Shown here piece after piece: positions 26,635-36,324 of a stretch of DNA of 64,000 nucleotides; the stretch's first letter is position 1, and the number at the start of each line of letters is the position of its first letter. Made by a program: the position numbers and the translations under genes. The notes beneath the pieces are model-generated. The model was not told where the DNA came from and did no database searches. It saw only the letters and a program-made list of their open reading frames with translations. This DNA is from Paenibacillus sp. LHD-38. Lineage in GTDB: Bacteria; Bacillota; Bacilli; Paenibacillales; Paenibacillaceae. The DNA lies in the NCBI RefSeq assembly GCF_031157315.1, contig NZ_JAVIFU010000027.1, forward strand, positions 26,423 to 90,422. The letters are read 5' to 3'.

Positions 26635-27530
26635 ACGGATATAAGCTAGCCTTACGGCACAAGCGCTCACTTCTAGGAGTGGCATTTATTTTCCCATGGT
26701 TGCTTGGATTCGTATTCATGTTCGCGACGCCGCTGATCCAATCCATCCGATTTAGCTTTAGCAAATTAACGGTAGATCCAAGCGGTTTTATGCTGGAGCC
26801 GGTGGGCTGGGCCAACTTTAAAGAAGCCTTGTTCGTGGATGCTACTTTTAATCGGATTTTGACGCAATCGGTATCGGAAATGGTGCTAAACGTGCCGATG
26901 ATCTTATTTTTCAGCCTATTCTCTGCTACGCTTCTAAATCAGAAGTTCCGGGGCAGAGTAGTCGCCCGAGCCATATTTTTTCTGCCGGTCATACTCGCCT
27001 CCAATGCGATATCGGCAGCCGAGACGGCGGGATTAATCAATTTGGTTGGCGATTCAACCGTCGTCAACGAAATGGGTGAAACCTCTTCTACTTACAATAT
27101 CATGTCAATGGTCATGATCCTAAGCGATATCGGGCTGCCGATTTCTTTCGTTGACTATATCGTTCAAGCCATTACAAGAATATATGACATTATTACGAGC
27201 TCGGGTGTTCAGATTCTTATTTTCCTTGCTGCTCTGCAATCTGTTCCAGGAGCGATGTATGAGGTAGCCAAGATGGAAGGGGCGACCGCCTACGAATCGT
27301 TTTGGAAAATTACTTTCCCGTTAGTGAGCCCGCTCATCCTGACGAATGTCATCTATACAATTATTGATTCATTTACAGGCAGCGCAGTGACCGATATGAT
27401 TTTCTCCACTGCATTCACGACGCAAAACTTCGGACTCAGCGCGGCAATGTCTTGGATTTACACGATAATCATAAGCGTCATTTTGGTCATAATCGGCGTG
27501 CTGCTATCGAGAAGAGTGCATTACAACTGA
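26631..27530 (+). CDS. Sugar ABC transporter permease (second pair)
   Basis: The 299-residue permease starts with an ATGA overlap with DUF5696. N-terminal FIFPWLLGFVFMFATPLIQSI is typical of MalF-like permeases. The EAA loop is YEVAKMEGATAYESFWKITF. It has an extended extracytoplasmic loop between helices 3 and 4 (GLINLVGDSTVVNEMGETSS), a feature seen in permeases that travel with DUF5696/NHL/YIP1 genes. The gene partner follows after 26 nt. Confidence 0.9.
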   Translation: MNGYKLALRHKRSLLGVAFIFPWLLGFVFMFATPLIQSIRFSFSKLTVDPSGFMLEPVGWANFKEALFVDATFNRILTQSVSEMVLNVPMILFFSLFSATLLNQKFRGRVVARAIFFLPVILASNAISAAETAGLINLVGDSTVVNEMGETSSTYNIMSMVMILSDIGLPISFVDYIVQAITRIYDIITSSGVQILIFLAALQSVPGAMYEVAKMEGATAYESFWKITFPLVSPLILTNVIYTIIDSFTGSAVTDMIFSTAFTTQNFGLSAAMSWIYTIIISVILVIIGVLLSRRVHYN

Positions 27531-27556
27531 GTTAATTGCAAAGGAGGAAGCTGCAT

Positions 27557-28558
27557 ATGGAAGCTTCACAAGCCGTTCGTACTGAGGACAATAAATATCG
27601 GCTGCTGAAAATGAAAAATAAGACGATCGATACCTTGTACGCCATTTTTCGTTATGCACTTGTTATCGGAATATCGTTCATCATTATTTACCCGCTGCTT
27701 ATGAAGTTTTCTGTAGCTTTCAAAGACAAAATCGATATTTACAACCCAACGATTTACATGGTGCCCGTCAACTTTACACTCGACAACATAAAGATGGCCA
27801 TGGAAATCCTGAACTATTTTCCACTGATCGGGAATACATTGGTATTCGTCATCGTGACCACGCTGCTAACTACTGCTTCCTGCGCACTGGCAGGTTACGG
27901 CTTTGCCCGGTTTTCCTTCCCGGGCAGCAACGTGTTGTTCGCTTTGGTCATCCTAACGATACTTGTTCCGACAAGCACTCTGATGGTACCAATGTATCTT
28001 CATTTTAGAAGTTTTGACATTCTTGGATTGCTACATTTATTTACCGGCAAGGAAGGCGTTAATTTGCTGAATACGTATTGGCCTTCGATCATTACTTCGG
28101 CGACCGCGATCGGACTGAAAGCAGGATTGTTCATTTATATTTTCCGTCAGTTTTTTAAAGGAATGCCTAAGGAGATCGAGGAAGCCGCATTGATCGACGG
28201 TGCCGGCGGCGTGAAAACATTTTTAAAAATCATGCTGCCAAACGCAGTGCCGCCGATTATTACGGTCGTATTGTTTTGCTTCGTTTGGCAATATAACGAT
28301 ACCTTTTTCACTTCCTTATTCATGAGTGAATCTGCTCTCATGCCGATTAAAATATCGACGTTATCTGCCCAAGCAAATGCATTGATTCCAGGATTGATAG
28401 GTGTGGGAAGCGGAGCCAACGTTAAGGCCGATCCGAACCATGTGGCGATGATTATTGATACGGGCATTTTACTAGCCATTATTCCGCTCATCATCCTGTA
28501 TTTGGTCGTTCAGCGTTATTTTGTTGAGAGTGTCGAGCGCAGCGGCATTATCGGTTAG
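27557..28558 (+). CDS. Carbohydrate ABC transporter permease (second pair)
   Basis: A 333-residue permease. The ATG at 27557 follows AAAGGAGGA; the longer frame from 27536 starts inside that site. Six hydrophobic segments are visible, with PTSTLMVPMYLHFRSFDILGL and the EAA loop IEEAALIDGAGGVKTFLKIMLPN. An extra segment of roughly 20 residues (HLFTGKEGVNLLNTYWPS) lengthens the third loop. With the preceding gene it forms the second heterodimer of the cluster. Confidence 0.9.
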   Translation: MEASQAVRTEDNKYRLLKMKNKTIDTLYAIFRYALVIGISFIIIYPLLMKFSVAFKDKIDIYNPTIYMVPVNFTLDNIKMAMEILNYFPLIGNTLVFVIVTTLLTTASCALAGYGFARFSFPGSNVLFALVILTILVPTSTLMVPMYLHFRSFDILGLLHLFTGKEGVNLLNTYWPSIITSATAIGLKAGLFIYIFRQFFKGMPKEIEEAALIDGAGGVKTFLKIMLPNAVPPIITVVLFCFVWQYNDTFFTSLFMSESALMPIKISTLSAQANALIPGLIGVGSGANVKADPNHVAMIIDTGILLAIIPLIILYLVVQRYFVESVERSGIIG

Positions 28559-28626
28559 CGCATCGCTTGCTGTGCATAGAATGATAAACATGAATAGAAG
28601 ACAACGAGAAAGGTGAGAAAGCATAA

Positions 28627-29661
28627 ATGCTGAATGCGGAGAGACAATCTCGTTTTAATGTAGTGCCAGAGCTTATAAATCCGAATGCTGATGAAAATGC
28701 CAAAAGGCTGATGACGTATTTGTGCGACATTTATGGAAGCCGCATACTGACCGGCCAGCAAATCGGTGTAGTGTCTACACCGGAGCTCGAAATCTTGCAT
28801 GAAGTTACGGGGAAATATCCAGCCGTATACGGCTTCGATTTCATGAATTATTCACCCTCGCGCACAGAGCGCGGGGCAGAATGCTCCGATACCGATATCG
28901 CCATCGATTGGTGGCAAAGCGGAGGGATTGTCACCTTTTGCTGGCATTGGAATGCGCCTAAGGATTTAATTGATTTGCCGCCGGACAGAACATGGGGCAG
29001 CGGCTTTTATACGAAAGCAACGAAGTTTGACGTTCAGAAGGCGATGACTGATGAAGATTCCGAGGATTATAAGCTGCTCATAAGGGATATCGACGCGATT
29101 TCCACCCAGCTGAAAAGGCTGCAGGATGCAGGCGTGCCAGTGCTGTGGAGACCGCTGCATGAGGCATCGGGAGGCTGGTTTTGGTGGGGGGCGAAGGGGG
29201 CGGACCCATGCGTTCGGCTGTGGAAGCTGATGTATGACCGAATGACGAACATGCATAAGCTGAATCATTTGATTTGGGTGTGGAACGGCCAACATGCGGA
29301 TTGGTATCCGGGCGACGAATACGTCGACATTATTGGTGAAGATATTTATCCTCCTGATCGAAATTACGAGTCGCAGCTCGAGCGTTTTCAGACGGCTCTT
29401 TCTTACACGAAGATGAACAAAATAATCGCTTTGTCCGAAAACGGGCCGATTCCTGATCCAGATCTCATGCTGCGGGATCAAACCCTTTGGGCATGGAATT
29501 GCACGTGGTACGGCACTTTTGTCTACGATACGGTGGATGGCCGCAGAGTGTATGCCGAGAAGCATACGGAGCGAGATCAGCTTATTAAATTTTACCATCA
29601 CCCGTTTTCCTTAACGAAGGACGAGCTGCCAGATCTTCAGAACTACCCGCTGCGGGATTAG
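28627..29661 (+). CDS. GH26 beta-mannanase/mannosidase, apparently cytoplasmic
   Basis: A 344-residue single-domain enzyme. AAGGTGAG precedes the ATG. The acid/base Glu179 lies in WRPLHEASGGWFWWG and the nucleophile Glu271 in ALSENGPIPD, both classic GH26 sites, and FCWHWNAPKDLIDLP lines the cleft. There is no signal peptide or anchor, so it acts on imported oligosaccharides. GH26 enzymes are mostly endo-beta-1,4-mannanases or mannobiosidases; location next to a beta-mannosidase supports mannan, but other GH26 specificities (for example mixed-linkage glucan or xylan) are not excluded. Confidence 0.9.
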   Translation: MLNAERQSRFNVVPELINPNADENAKRLMTYLCDIYGSRILTGQQIGVVSTPELEILHEVTGKYPAVYGFDFMNYSPSRTERGAECSDTDIAIDWWQSGGIVTFCWHWNAPKDLIDLPPDRTWGSGFYTKATKFDVQKAMTDEDSEDYKLLIRDIDAISTQLKRLQDAGVPVLWRPLHEASGGWFWWGAKGADPCVRLWKLMYDRMTNMHKLNHLIWVWNGQHADWYPGDEYVDIIGEDIYPPDRNYESQLERFQTALSYTKMNKIIALSENGPIPDPDLMLRDQTLWAWNCTWYGTFVYDTVDGRRVYAEKHTERDQLIKFYHHPFSLTKDELPDLQNYPLRD

Positions 29662-29715
29662 CGTATGGCGGCAAGGCTCGGTAAGGCCTAATACTTCTTA
29701 AGGAGTTTGTCATTG

Positions 29716-30816
29716 ATGACTTTGTCTATATGGAATCACAGGAGCAAGCTGCAACACATGCGGCGCAAAATCCTAGAGGGAAGCTTAACAGTGGGTTTTA
29801 TCGGAGGCTCGATCACCGATGCAAGGCCTCGCCACAACTGGCCGGAGCCGGTCATTGCCTGGCTCACGGAGGAATTTCAGGAAACGCGCATAACGGTCGA
29901 AAATGCGGCAATCGGAGCAACGGGCAGCGATTTAGCCGTCTTTCGCGCCAAGCGGGACTTAATCGATACCCGTTGCGATTTGGTTTTTATTGAATATGCG
30001 GTCAATGATGAAGGCGAGCCTACCTTGAAGCGTAACCGTACAAGAGAAGGGCTGATCAGACAGCTGCTTGCTGATGGTCATCGCGATGTTGTTATCGTAT
30101 ACACGTATTCACAGAGCATGTATGATTCGATTCAGGATGGCTTGGTACCGGATACGATTAGCGAATTCGAACGTTTAGCCGAACATTATCAAATCGGCTC
30201 GATATGGATGGGACTATATGCTCTGAAGGAGGTGAGGAAAGGCAAGCTCCGCTTTGAAGAATGGCTGCTTGACGGACTTCATCCGACAAGCAGAGGCAGC
30301 TTGAGCTATGGTCAAAGCGTCATTTCCTTTCTCGCGAAGGAATTATCGGAAGGAGAACACGCCACGCAGGCCGACCAGGTTTCACGCCTGCTTTCAAAGC
30401 CGCTTGATGACCTGTGTTGGGATGAGGTTTCTGCACTGCCTTTCGAGCATATCCAAACGAATGGTCCTTGGACGATTCGGAGATGGCCGCATCTGGAATG
30501 GATCGATCAAGTGCTTGAGACGTCGGCTGTCGGGGCGAAGCTCTCTTTCTCATTTGAGGGGAGAGGGCTCGTGCTTGGCTTCGATTTTGGGAGAAGCTCT
30601 GCAGAATTTCGGTATCGAATGAACGATGGGGAATGGCAATTGACGGAACGGGAAAGACCGTCATGGGTTGGAGACGACGGCTGGTATCGACTTAGCTTTT
30701 TTGGAGATGAATGGCCTCTTGACCAGCACCGCTTCGAGCTTGAGGTGATTCATGGCAACCGCCCCGATTGTACAGGCGCCAACTTTCGTCTTGCGAAGGT
30801 AGGGATTATAAAGTGA
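29716..30816 (+). CDS. SGNH/GDSL-family hydrolase, probable carbohydrate deacetylase
   Basis: A 366-residue protein without a signal peptide. TAAGGAG precedes the ATG at 29716; an in-frame TTG at 29707 is too close to it. The N-terminal half is an SGNH fold: block I is GFIGGSITDAR (nucleophile Ser in GGSIT), block III reads ENAAIGATGS, and block V is GLHPTSRGS (Asp/His). The C-terminal region (about 230-366) is beta-rich. Such enzymes remove acetyl groups from mannan or xylan oligosaccharides; the setting between two GH26 genes favours acetyl-mannan. It overlaps the next gene by 4 nt. Confidence 0.83.
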   Translation: MTLSIWNHRSKLQHMRRKILEGSLTVGFIGGSITDARPRHNWPEPVIAWLTEEFQETRITVENAAIGATGSDLAVFRAKRDLIDTRCDLVFIEYAVNDEGEPTLKRNRTREGLIRQLLADGHRDVVIVYTYSQSMYDSIQDGLVPDTISEFERLAEHYQIGSIWMGLYALKEVRKGKLRFEEWLLDGLHPTSRGSLSYGQSVISFLAKELSEGEHATQADQVSRLLSKPLDDLCWDEVSALPFEHIQTNGPWTIRRWPHLEWIDQVLETSAVGAKLSFSFEGRGLVLGFDFGRSSAEFRYRMNDGEWQLTERERPSWVGDDGWYRLSFFGDEWPLDQHRFELEVIHGNRPDCTGANFRLAKVGIIK

Positions 30817-32291
30817 CCGCTGTGAAGAACAAGCGAATCGTAATCGGCATCACGGTCGCTGCAGGTATAGCACTGTTAGGCTCAGCTGCAGTGTTTGGGC
30901 TTCCTGATCCGCTAAAGAAGCAAGAGCCCGTTGCGATGATCTATGAGGCTGAGGTTGGGCAGCTAACGGGAACCGTGGTTTCTCAAGAAGCAGAGGGCTT
31001 CTCTGGCACTGGATTTGTCACCGATTTTACCGATGAGCAGGACCAGTTAACGATGCAGGTTGAAGTGCCCAAAACGGCATTATACAATGTGTGGGTAAGC
31101 TACCGTTCTCCAAATGGAAATAAAGTGGCTGGTCTCACCTTAAATGAAGAGCCGCATGGTGAGTTGGTTTTACAGCCAATTGAAAGATTCACGGAGCTCA
31201 AAGCAGGGAAGATGCTTTTGAGAGAAGGCTCTAATACGATTAGCTTGACTCGCGGTTGGGGTTATTATGATATCGACTATATCAAGCTGCAGAAAACGAA
31301 GCCTAAAGTCAAACATCAGGTCACCGATCAATTAGTTAATCCGAACGCTTCTGCAGAAGCGAAAAAACTAATGAAATATTTGGTGAAAAACTATGGCAAG
31401 TCGATGTTATCGGGTCAAACCGGGCTCGATAACGTTTCCTGGATTGAGGAGGTTACCGGCAAGAAGCCTGCTATTGTCGGTTTTGATCTCATCGATTATT
31501 CCCCAACCAGAGCGGAGCACGGAGCAGTATCGTATGAAGTGGAGAAAGCTATTGGCTGGCATAAGCAGGGAGGCATTACGACCTTTTTATGGCATTGGAA
31601 CGCTCCATCCGGCCTGATTGACGAGACGGGAAAAGAATGGTGGCGGGGTTTCTACGCGGATTCTGTAACCTTTAATTTGGAAAAAGCTTTGGATGATCCC
31701 GAATCGGAGCAATATAAACTTCTTATCTCAGATATCGATGCGATCGCCGAGCAGCTCAAGCGATTAAGGGATGCCCATATCCCTGTACTGTTCAGGCCGC
31801 TGCACGAAGCGGAGGGGGGGTGGTTCTGGTGGGGAGCAAGGGGGCCTGAACCTGCCAAGCAGCTGTACCGAATAGTATACGACCGTTTGGTTAACAAGCA
31901 TGAATTGAACAATCTCATTTGGATTTGGAATTCTGTGCTGCCCGAATGGTATCCGGGAGATGATGTTGTGGATATCGTAAGCGTAGACAGCTATCCTGCC
32001 CCGGGAGATCATTCGCCGGTCATCAACCATTATGATAACCTCGCAGCTCTAGTAAAGGACAAAAAGCTGGTCGCTTTAACGGAAAACGGTTCTATTCCTG
32101 ACCCGGACTTAATGAAGGCCTATGGCGCGAAATGGAGCTGGTTCGTGACCTGGCAGGATGAATATCTAACAGATGGAAAGCATAACAGCCAAGATCTATT
32201 AAAGAAAATTTATAACCATCCAGAGGTCACTACGCTGGATGAACTGCCAGACTTATTCGGAATGAAAAAAGAAGCAGATAAAGAAGATTGA
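30813..32291 (+). CDS. GH26 enzyme with N-terminal CBM35-like module, membrane anchored
   Basis: A 492-residue protein. The GTG at 30813 follows AAGGTAGGG and overlaps the previous stop (GTGA); the longer frame from 30768 has no site. The N-terminal hydrophobic helix (IVIGITVAAGIALLGSAAVFGL) is a signal anchor. A CBM6/35-like module spans about residues 35-165 (YEAEVGQLTGTVVS ... NVWVSYRSPNG ... GWGYYDIDYIKL). The GH26 domain follows with acid/base Glu332 (RPLHEAEGGWFWWG) and nucleophile Glu424 (ALTENGSIPD). It is a close relative of the 28627 enzyme but displayed outside, so the pair divides extracellular and intracellular steps. Confidence 0.88.
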   Translation: MTAVKNKRIVIGITVAAGIALLGSAAVFGLPDPLKKQEPVAMIYEAEVGQLTGTVVSQEAEGFSGTGFVTDFTDEQDQLTMQVEVPKTALYNVWVSYRSPNGNKVAGLTLNEEPHGELVLQPIERFTELKAGKMLLREGSNTISLTRGWGYYDIDYIKLQKTKPKVKHQVTDQLVNPNASAEAKKLMKYLVKNYGKSMLSGQTGLDNVSWIEEVTGKKPAIVGFDLIDYSPTRAEHGAVSYEVEKAIGWHKQGGITTFLWHWNAPSGLIDETGKEWWRGFYADSVTFNLEKALDDPESEQYKLLISDIDAIAEQLKRLRDAHIPVLFRPLHEAEGGWFWWGARGPEPAKQLYRIVYDRLVNKHELNNLIWIWNSVLPEWYPGDDVVDIVSVDSYPAPGDHSPVINHYDNLAALVKDKKLVALTENGSIPDPDLMKAYGAKWSWFVTWQDEYLTDGKHNSQDLLKKIYNHPEVTTLDELPDLFGMKKEADKED

Positions 32292-32328
32292 TAAGCGATA
32301 GGAAGACACATATTTTTAGGAGGACAAA

Positions 32329-34884
32329 ATGAGAGAAACAAAACTAGTGCTGGATAATTGGAAGTTTAAGGCTTGTCAGGAAAAGAAATGGATGGAGGCG
32401 GCCGTTCCGGGCTGCGTACATACGGATTTACTGCGGAATGGAATTATCGAGGATCCTTTTTATGCAACAAATGAGCATGATTTGCAATGGATCGATAAAA
32501 TAGATTGGGAATATGAATCACGGTTTGATGTCGCGGAGGAGCTGCTGCAAGCATCCGCTTTAGAGCTGGTATTTGACGGTTTAGATACGTACGCTGATGT
32601 CTATTTGAATGATCAGCATGTGCTTTCTGCCGATAATATGTTCAGAACGTGGAAAGCCGATGTTAAATCGATCGTGACGGCTGCAAATAATCATTTAAGG
32701 ATAAAATTCCGTTCGCCCGTGCAGGAGGATCTGCCGAAGATCGATAAGCTGGGCTATAATTTGCCGGCTTCAAACGATCAATCCGAGCTGGGCGGACTGG
32801 GCGCGCAGAAGATTAGTATTTTTGCTAGAAAAGCGCCTTATCATTACGGCTGGGATTGGGGTCCGCGATTTGTTACGAGCGGAATTTGGCGCGAAGCTAG
32901 ACTGGTAGGCTGGTCTGAGAGCAGGATCGTTGACGTGCATGTCCAGCAGGACAGCGTAACGGCATCGCAAGCAAGCTTATCTGTCAGCGTGGAAATCGAG
33001 TCCAAGGAATCATGGAGTGGAATTGTAAGAATTAGCGCGGACGGACAAGTTTGGGAGCAAGAAGCTATTTTGGGTCAAGGAAGCAGCATCGTAGAAGTGA
33101 AGGCAGTTATCGAGCAGCCAAAGCTTTGGTGGAGCAGAGGGCTGGGCGAGTCCCATATGTATACCTTTACGGCAGAGCTTATTAAGGAAGATAACGCTGT
33201 CGCGGCGAAATCTGTTCGCACCGGCTTGCGGTCCGTCCGCTTAGTGCGCGACAAGGATGAGAAGGGCGCCAGCTTCTATTTCGAGCTGAACGGAGTGCCT
33301 GTCTTCGCTAAGGGTGCGAACCATATTCCAAATGACAGCTTTATAACGAATGTGACCGATGAACGCTACAGGCATGAAATCGCTGCGGCAGCAGAATCAA
33401 ACATGAATATGCTGCGCGTTTGGGGTGGCGGGATCTACGAGCAATCGGTTTTCTACGAGCTGTGCGATGAGTACGGCATCATGGTATGGCAGGACTTCAT
33501 GTTCGCTTGCAGTATGTATCCGGGCGATGAAGCATTTTTGGAAAATGTTCGGCTTGAAGCCATCGAGAACGTAAAGCGCCTCCGCAATCATCCCTCCATC
33601 GTGCTTTGGTGCGGCAATAACGAGATCGATTCGGCATGGGCCGAATACGATGAAGACGGCGGTTGGGGCTGGAAGAAAGAATATACGAAGGAGCAGCGTA
33701 AAGTCATCTGGTCAGATTACGAAGCAGTTTTCCATGACATATTGCCTGAAGCGGTTGCGACATTTGCGCCCGGCACGCAATATTGGCCATCATCGCCTCT
33801 TATTTCGTTGACTGGCGACATTAATCAGCATGCCCACCCGCTCTCCGCAGAAGGAGATATTCATTATTGGGGAGTTTGGCACGCGGTTGAGCCATTTGAG
33901 AATTACAATATAAAAGTCGGACGTTTCATGAGTGAATACGGCTTTCAATCCTTCCCTGAATACGATACGGTAATGACCTTTGCTACCGAGCAGGATTTGG
34001 CGCTGGATTCGAAAGTGATGCGCGCCCATCAGAAGAACGGCGACGGAAACCGGCTTATCAAAGAATATATGGATATTTACATGAATCAGCCAAAGGATTT
34101 CCCTGCATTTCTTTATATGAGCCAAGTTCTGCAAGCGGAAGCGATGAAAATGGCAATCGAAGCCCATCGCCGCAACATGCCATATTGCATGGGGACACTC
34201 TATTGGCAGATGAACGATTGCTGGCCGGTTGCTTCCTGGTCGGGCATGGATTATTACGGCAAGTGGAAAGCCATGCAATACTATGCGAAAAGAAGCTTCG
34301 CCGATACGATGCTTTCTTTTGACCGCACGGATGACGGTATGGTGAACGTACATTTGGTTACCGATTCACTTACGCCGATTAAAGGGGAGCTTAGCCTAAG
34401 GCTGTATGATTTTTCAGGCGCACTGATTAAGCAGACTTCAACCCGTGTTGCCATGGATGGCAACCGCGCAGCCGTAGTCAGCTCGATCAATGAGCAGGAG
34501 TGGCTGGACGGATACGAAGCAGGGAGCGTCGTCTTGTATGCTGAGCTTGAGCAAGACGGCCAGCTCGTGGATAACAAGACTTATTATTTCGCTAAAGCGA
34601 AAGACCAGAAGCTGACGGACAGCGTTATTCGCATCAAGGTGGTTGAGGGCAGCAACGGCACTGCATTTACGCTTACTGCGGATGTCCTCGCCAGGCAGGT
34701 ATGGGTTACAGCGGAACATGAAGGCATGTTCACTGACAATTTCTTTGATCTTATACCGGGTGTAACGAAAACCGTACAATTCATGTACCGTAATGAAGGT
34801 GAGACGGTAGGGAAACCAACTGCTGCCGGCAAGGTGCAAGTTCGTTCCATGGTTGATTTTTTGGCTGATCGCAAAGCAGAATAG
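32329..34884 (+). CDS. GH2 beta-mannosidase
   Basis: An 851-residue cytoplasmic enzyme, the normal length for GH2 mannosidases. AGGAGG precedes the ATG. Residues 1-190 form the sugar-binding domain (WMEAAVPGCVHTDLLRNGIIEDPF, ALELVFDGLDTYADVYLN, YHYGWDWGPRFVTSGIWR), which is characteristic of beta-mannosidase rather than galactosidase. The catalytic barrel has acid/base Glu432 in WCGNNEIDSAW and nucleophile Glu536 in FMSEYGFQSFP. It releases mannose from the non-reducing end of manno-oligosaccharides produced by the GH26 enzymes and is the last gene of the cluster. Confidence 0.93.
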   Translation: MRETKLVLDNWKFKACQEKKWMEAAVPGCVHTDLLRNGIIEDPFYATNEHDLQWIDKIDWEYESRFDVAEELLQASALELVFDGLDTYADVYLNDQHVLSADNMFRTWKADVKSIVTAANNHLRIKFRSPVQEDLPKIDKLGYNLPASNDQSELGGLGAQKISIFARKAPYHYGWDWGPRFVTSGIWREARLVGWSESRIVDVHVQQDSVTASQASLSVSVEIESKESWSGIVRISADGQVWEQEAILGQGSSIVEVKAVIEQPKLWWSRGLGESHMYTFTAELIKEDNAVAAKSVRTGLRSVRLVRDKDEKGASFYFELNGVPVFAKGANHIPNDSFITNVTDERYRHEIAAAAESNMNMLRVWGGGIYEQSVFYELCDEYGIMVWQDFMFACSMYPGDEAFLENVRLEAIENVKRLRNHPSIVLWCGNNEIDSAWAEYDEDGGWGWKKEYTKEQRKVIWSDYEAVFHDILPEAVATFAPGTQYWPSSPLISLTGDINQHAHPLSAEGDIHYWGVWHAVEPFENYNIKVGRFMSEYGFQSFPEYDTVMTFATEQDLALDSKVMRAHQKNGDGNRLIKEYMDIYMNQPKDFPAFLYMSQVLQAEAMKMAIEAHRRNMPYCMGTLYWQMNDCWPVASWSGMDYYGKWKAMQYYAKRSFADTMLSFDRTDDGMVNVHLVTDSLTPIKGELSLRLYDFSGALIKQTSTRVAMDGNRAAVVSSINEQEWLDGYEAGSVVLYAELEQDGQLVDNKTYYFAKAKDQKLTDSVIRIKVVEGSNGTAFTLTADVLARQVWVTAEHEGMFTDNFFDLIPGVTKTVQFMYRNEGETVGKPTAAGKVQVRSMVDFLADRKAE

Positions 34885-34894
34885 AATGAGGGTT

Positions 34895-35036
34895 GCCTCA
34901 ATCAACGTGAATAAAATATAAATTTTTTGAGGCGCATCCCGCGCCTGCAGCAGAATAGTCGAAATGTTTTAACAGGGTTAAGCGGTTTGCGTTATTAATG
35001 AAAGGGGCTCACTCTTAGGAGGGGCTCCTTTTCTAT
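34895..35036 (+). terminator. Terminator region after the mannan cluster
   Basis: A stem GCCTCAA (34895) / TTGAGGC (34927) encloses an AT-rich loop. A second imperfect hairpin, AAAGGGGC...GCTCCTTTT, at 35001-35034 runs into TTTCTATTT. The 260-nt gap holds nothing else I can identify. Confidence 0.5.
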
Positions 35037-35145
35037 TTATAAGTGTGTAAAACATACATCAATTCTTTACCGTGACAAAGGATTAATGTATTATAGTGTT
35101 AAAGTGTTAAAGGTTTGTATTCTAATGATGAAGGTGATTTTATTT

Positions 35146-36267
35146 ATGCGAGAGAATATCGAGGTTCGCGCACGTAAAGCAATTGAGCAGCTAAAACCTT
35201 ACTCACCTGGAAAGCCGATATGGGAGGTGCAGCGCGAGCTGGGCTTGGAGCGGGTAATCAAACTTGCCTCCAATGAAAATCCGCTGGGACCGTCACCTAA
35301 GGCTGTTGAGGCTATGCAGGCGGCTCTAACGGAGCTTCACCGATATCCGGATGCTCAAACCTTGGATTTAAAGCAGACCCTTGCGACTCATTATGACCTA
35401 AGCCCAGAGCAAGTTTTGGTTACAAATGGCGGAGACGAACTCATCACCCTCGTGTCAGAAGCGTTCTTGGAAGCCGATGATGAAATTATCGTACCCAGCC
35501 CAACATTTAGCGAATATGCGTTTGGCGCTCAAATCATGGATGCTAAAATAGTCGTCGCACATCTAAAAGCGGATTTTCAATACGATTCGGAAGCGATCCT
35601 TACAGCTGTGACAGACCGCACGAAAATTGTGTATCTGTGCTCGCCCAACAATCCGACGGGTACTTTTTTGCCGCGAACAGAGCTGAAGCATATTCTTGAT
35701 TCGCTTCCCGAGCAGGTGCTGGTTGTGCTTGATGCCGCGTACAGCCACTATGCCACAGACGAGCATTATTCGGATGGTACTGAATTTGTGCGGGCAGGTT
35801 ACCCTCTGCTTATATTAAGAACATTTTCCAAAATATACGGGCTAGCTGGCATACGCATCGGCTTTGGCATTGCGCATCCGTCCATAATCCAAAACATATT
35901 GAAGGTTAAAGAGCCGTTTAACGTAAACGCATTGGCCCAAACTGCGGCCGCAGCAGCTGTTGGTGATGCAGAGCATGTGCAGCGGTCACAGACGCTTGTT
36001 TTTGCGGAGCGGGAGCGGTTTTACAAAGCATTAGAAACGCTTGGCTGCAGCTTTACGGTGAGCATGAGCAACTTTGTGCTTGTGGAGATGGGAGAGAAGT
36101 CGGCAGTTATTTATGAGGAATTAATGGCTAGAGGCATTATCGTAAGGCACGGAAAAACATGGGGATTGCCGCATCATTTGCGGATTACAATCGGAACGCC
36201 GGATGAGAATGAATGTTTTCTAAAAGCGTTAAGCGATATTTTGGATACAGGTAATATGCATGCATAA
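35146..36267 (+). CDS. hisC: Histidinol-phosphate aminotransferase (class I/II aminotransferase)
   Basis: A 373-residue PLP enzyme. The ATG at 35146 (MRENIEVRARKAIEQL) with GAAGGTGA upstream is chosen over the frame from 35086. Seen are the N-terminal SNENPLGPSPKAVEAM, TNGGDELI (cofactor phosphate), YLCSPNNPTGTFLP (Asn stacking on PLP), DAAYSHYATD, and the Schiff-base lysine in LRTFSKIYGLAGIRIGFG. It transaminates imidazole acetol phosphate in histidine synthesis, and in bacilli often aromatic amino acids too. It stands alone outside a his operon, so it may be a second copy (hisC2). Confidence 0.88.
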   Translation: MRENIEVRARKAIEQLKPYSPGKPIWEVQRELGLERVIKLASNENPLGPSPKAVEAMQAALTELHRYPDAQTLDLKQTLATHYDLSPEQVLVTNGGDELITLVSEAFLEADDEIIVPSPTFSEYAFGAQIMDAKIVVAHLKADFQYDSEAILTAVTDRTKIVYLCSPNNPTGTFLPRTELKHILDSLPEQVLVVLDAAYSHYATDEHYSDGTEFVRAGYPLLILRTFSKIYGLAGIRIGFGIAHPSIIQNILKVKEPFNVNALAQTAAAAAVGDAEHVQRSQTLVFAERERFYKALETLGCSFTVSMSNFVLVEMGEKSAVIYEELMARGIIVRHGKTWGLPHHLRITIGTPDENECFLKALSDILDTGNMHA

Positions 36268-36273
36268 AAAATG

Positions 36274-36316
36274 AGCAGCCTGTTCGGGAATAGTCCGGAA
36301 CAGGCTGCTTTTTGCT
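36274..36316. terminator. Bidirectional terminator between hisC and the CAP-domain gene
   Basis: GAGCAGCCTGTTCGGG pairs with TCCGGAACAGGCTGCTT. A runs and T runs flank it, and the genes are convergent. Confidence 0.9.
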
Positions 36317-36324
36317 TAAAGAGG

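Noticed and set aside
28966..29601. 211-residue antisense frame opposite the GH26 gene
   Set aside because: The plus-strand GH26 has both catalytic Glu motifs; the antisense frame is a by-product of codon bias.
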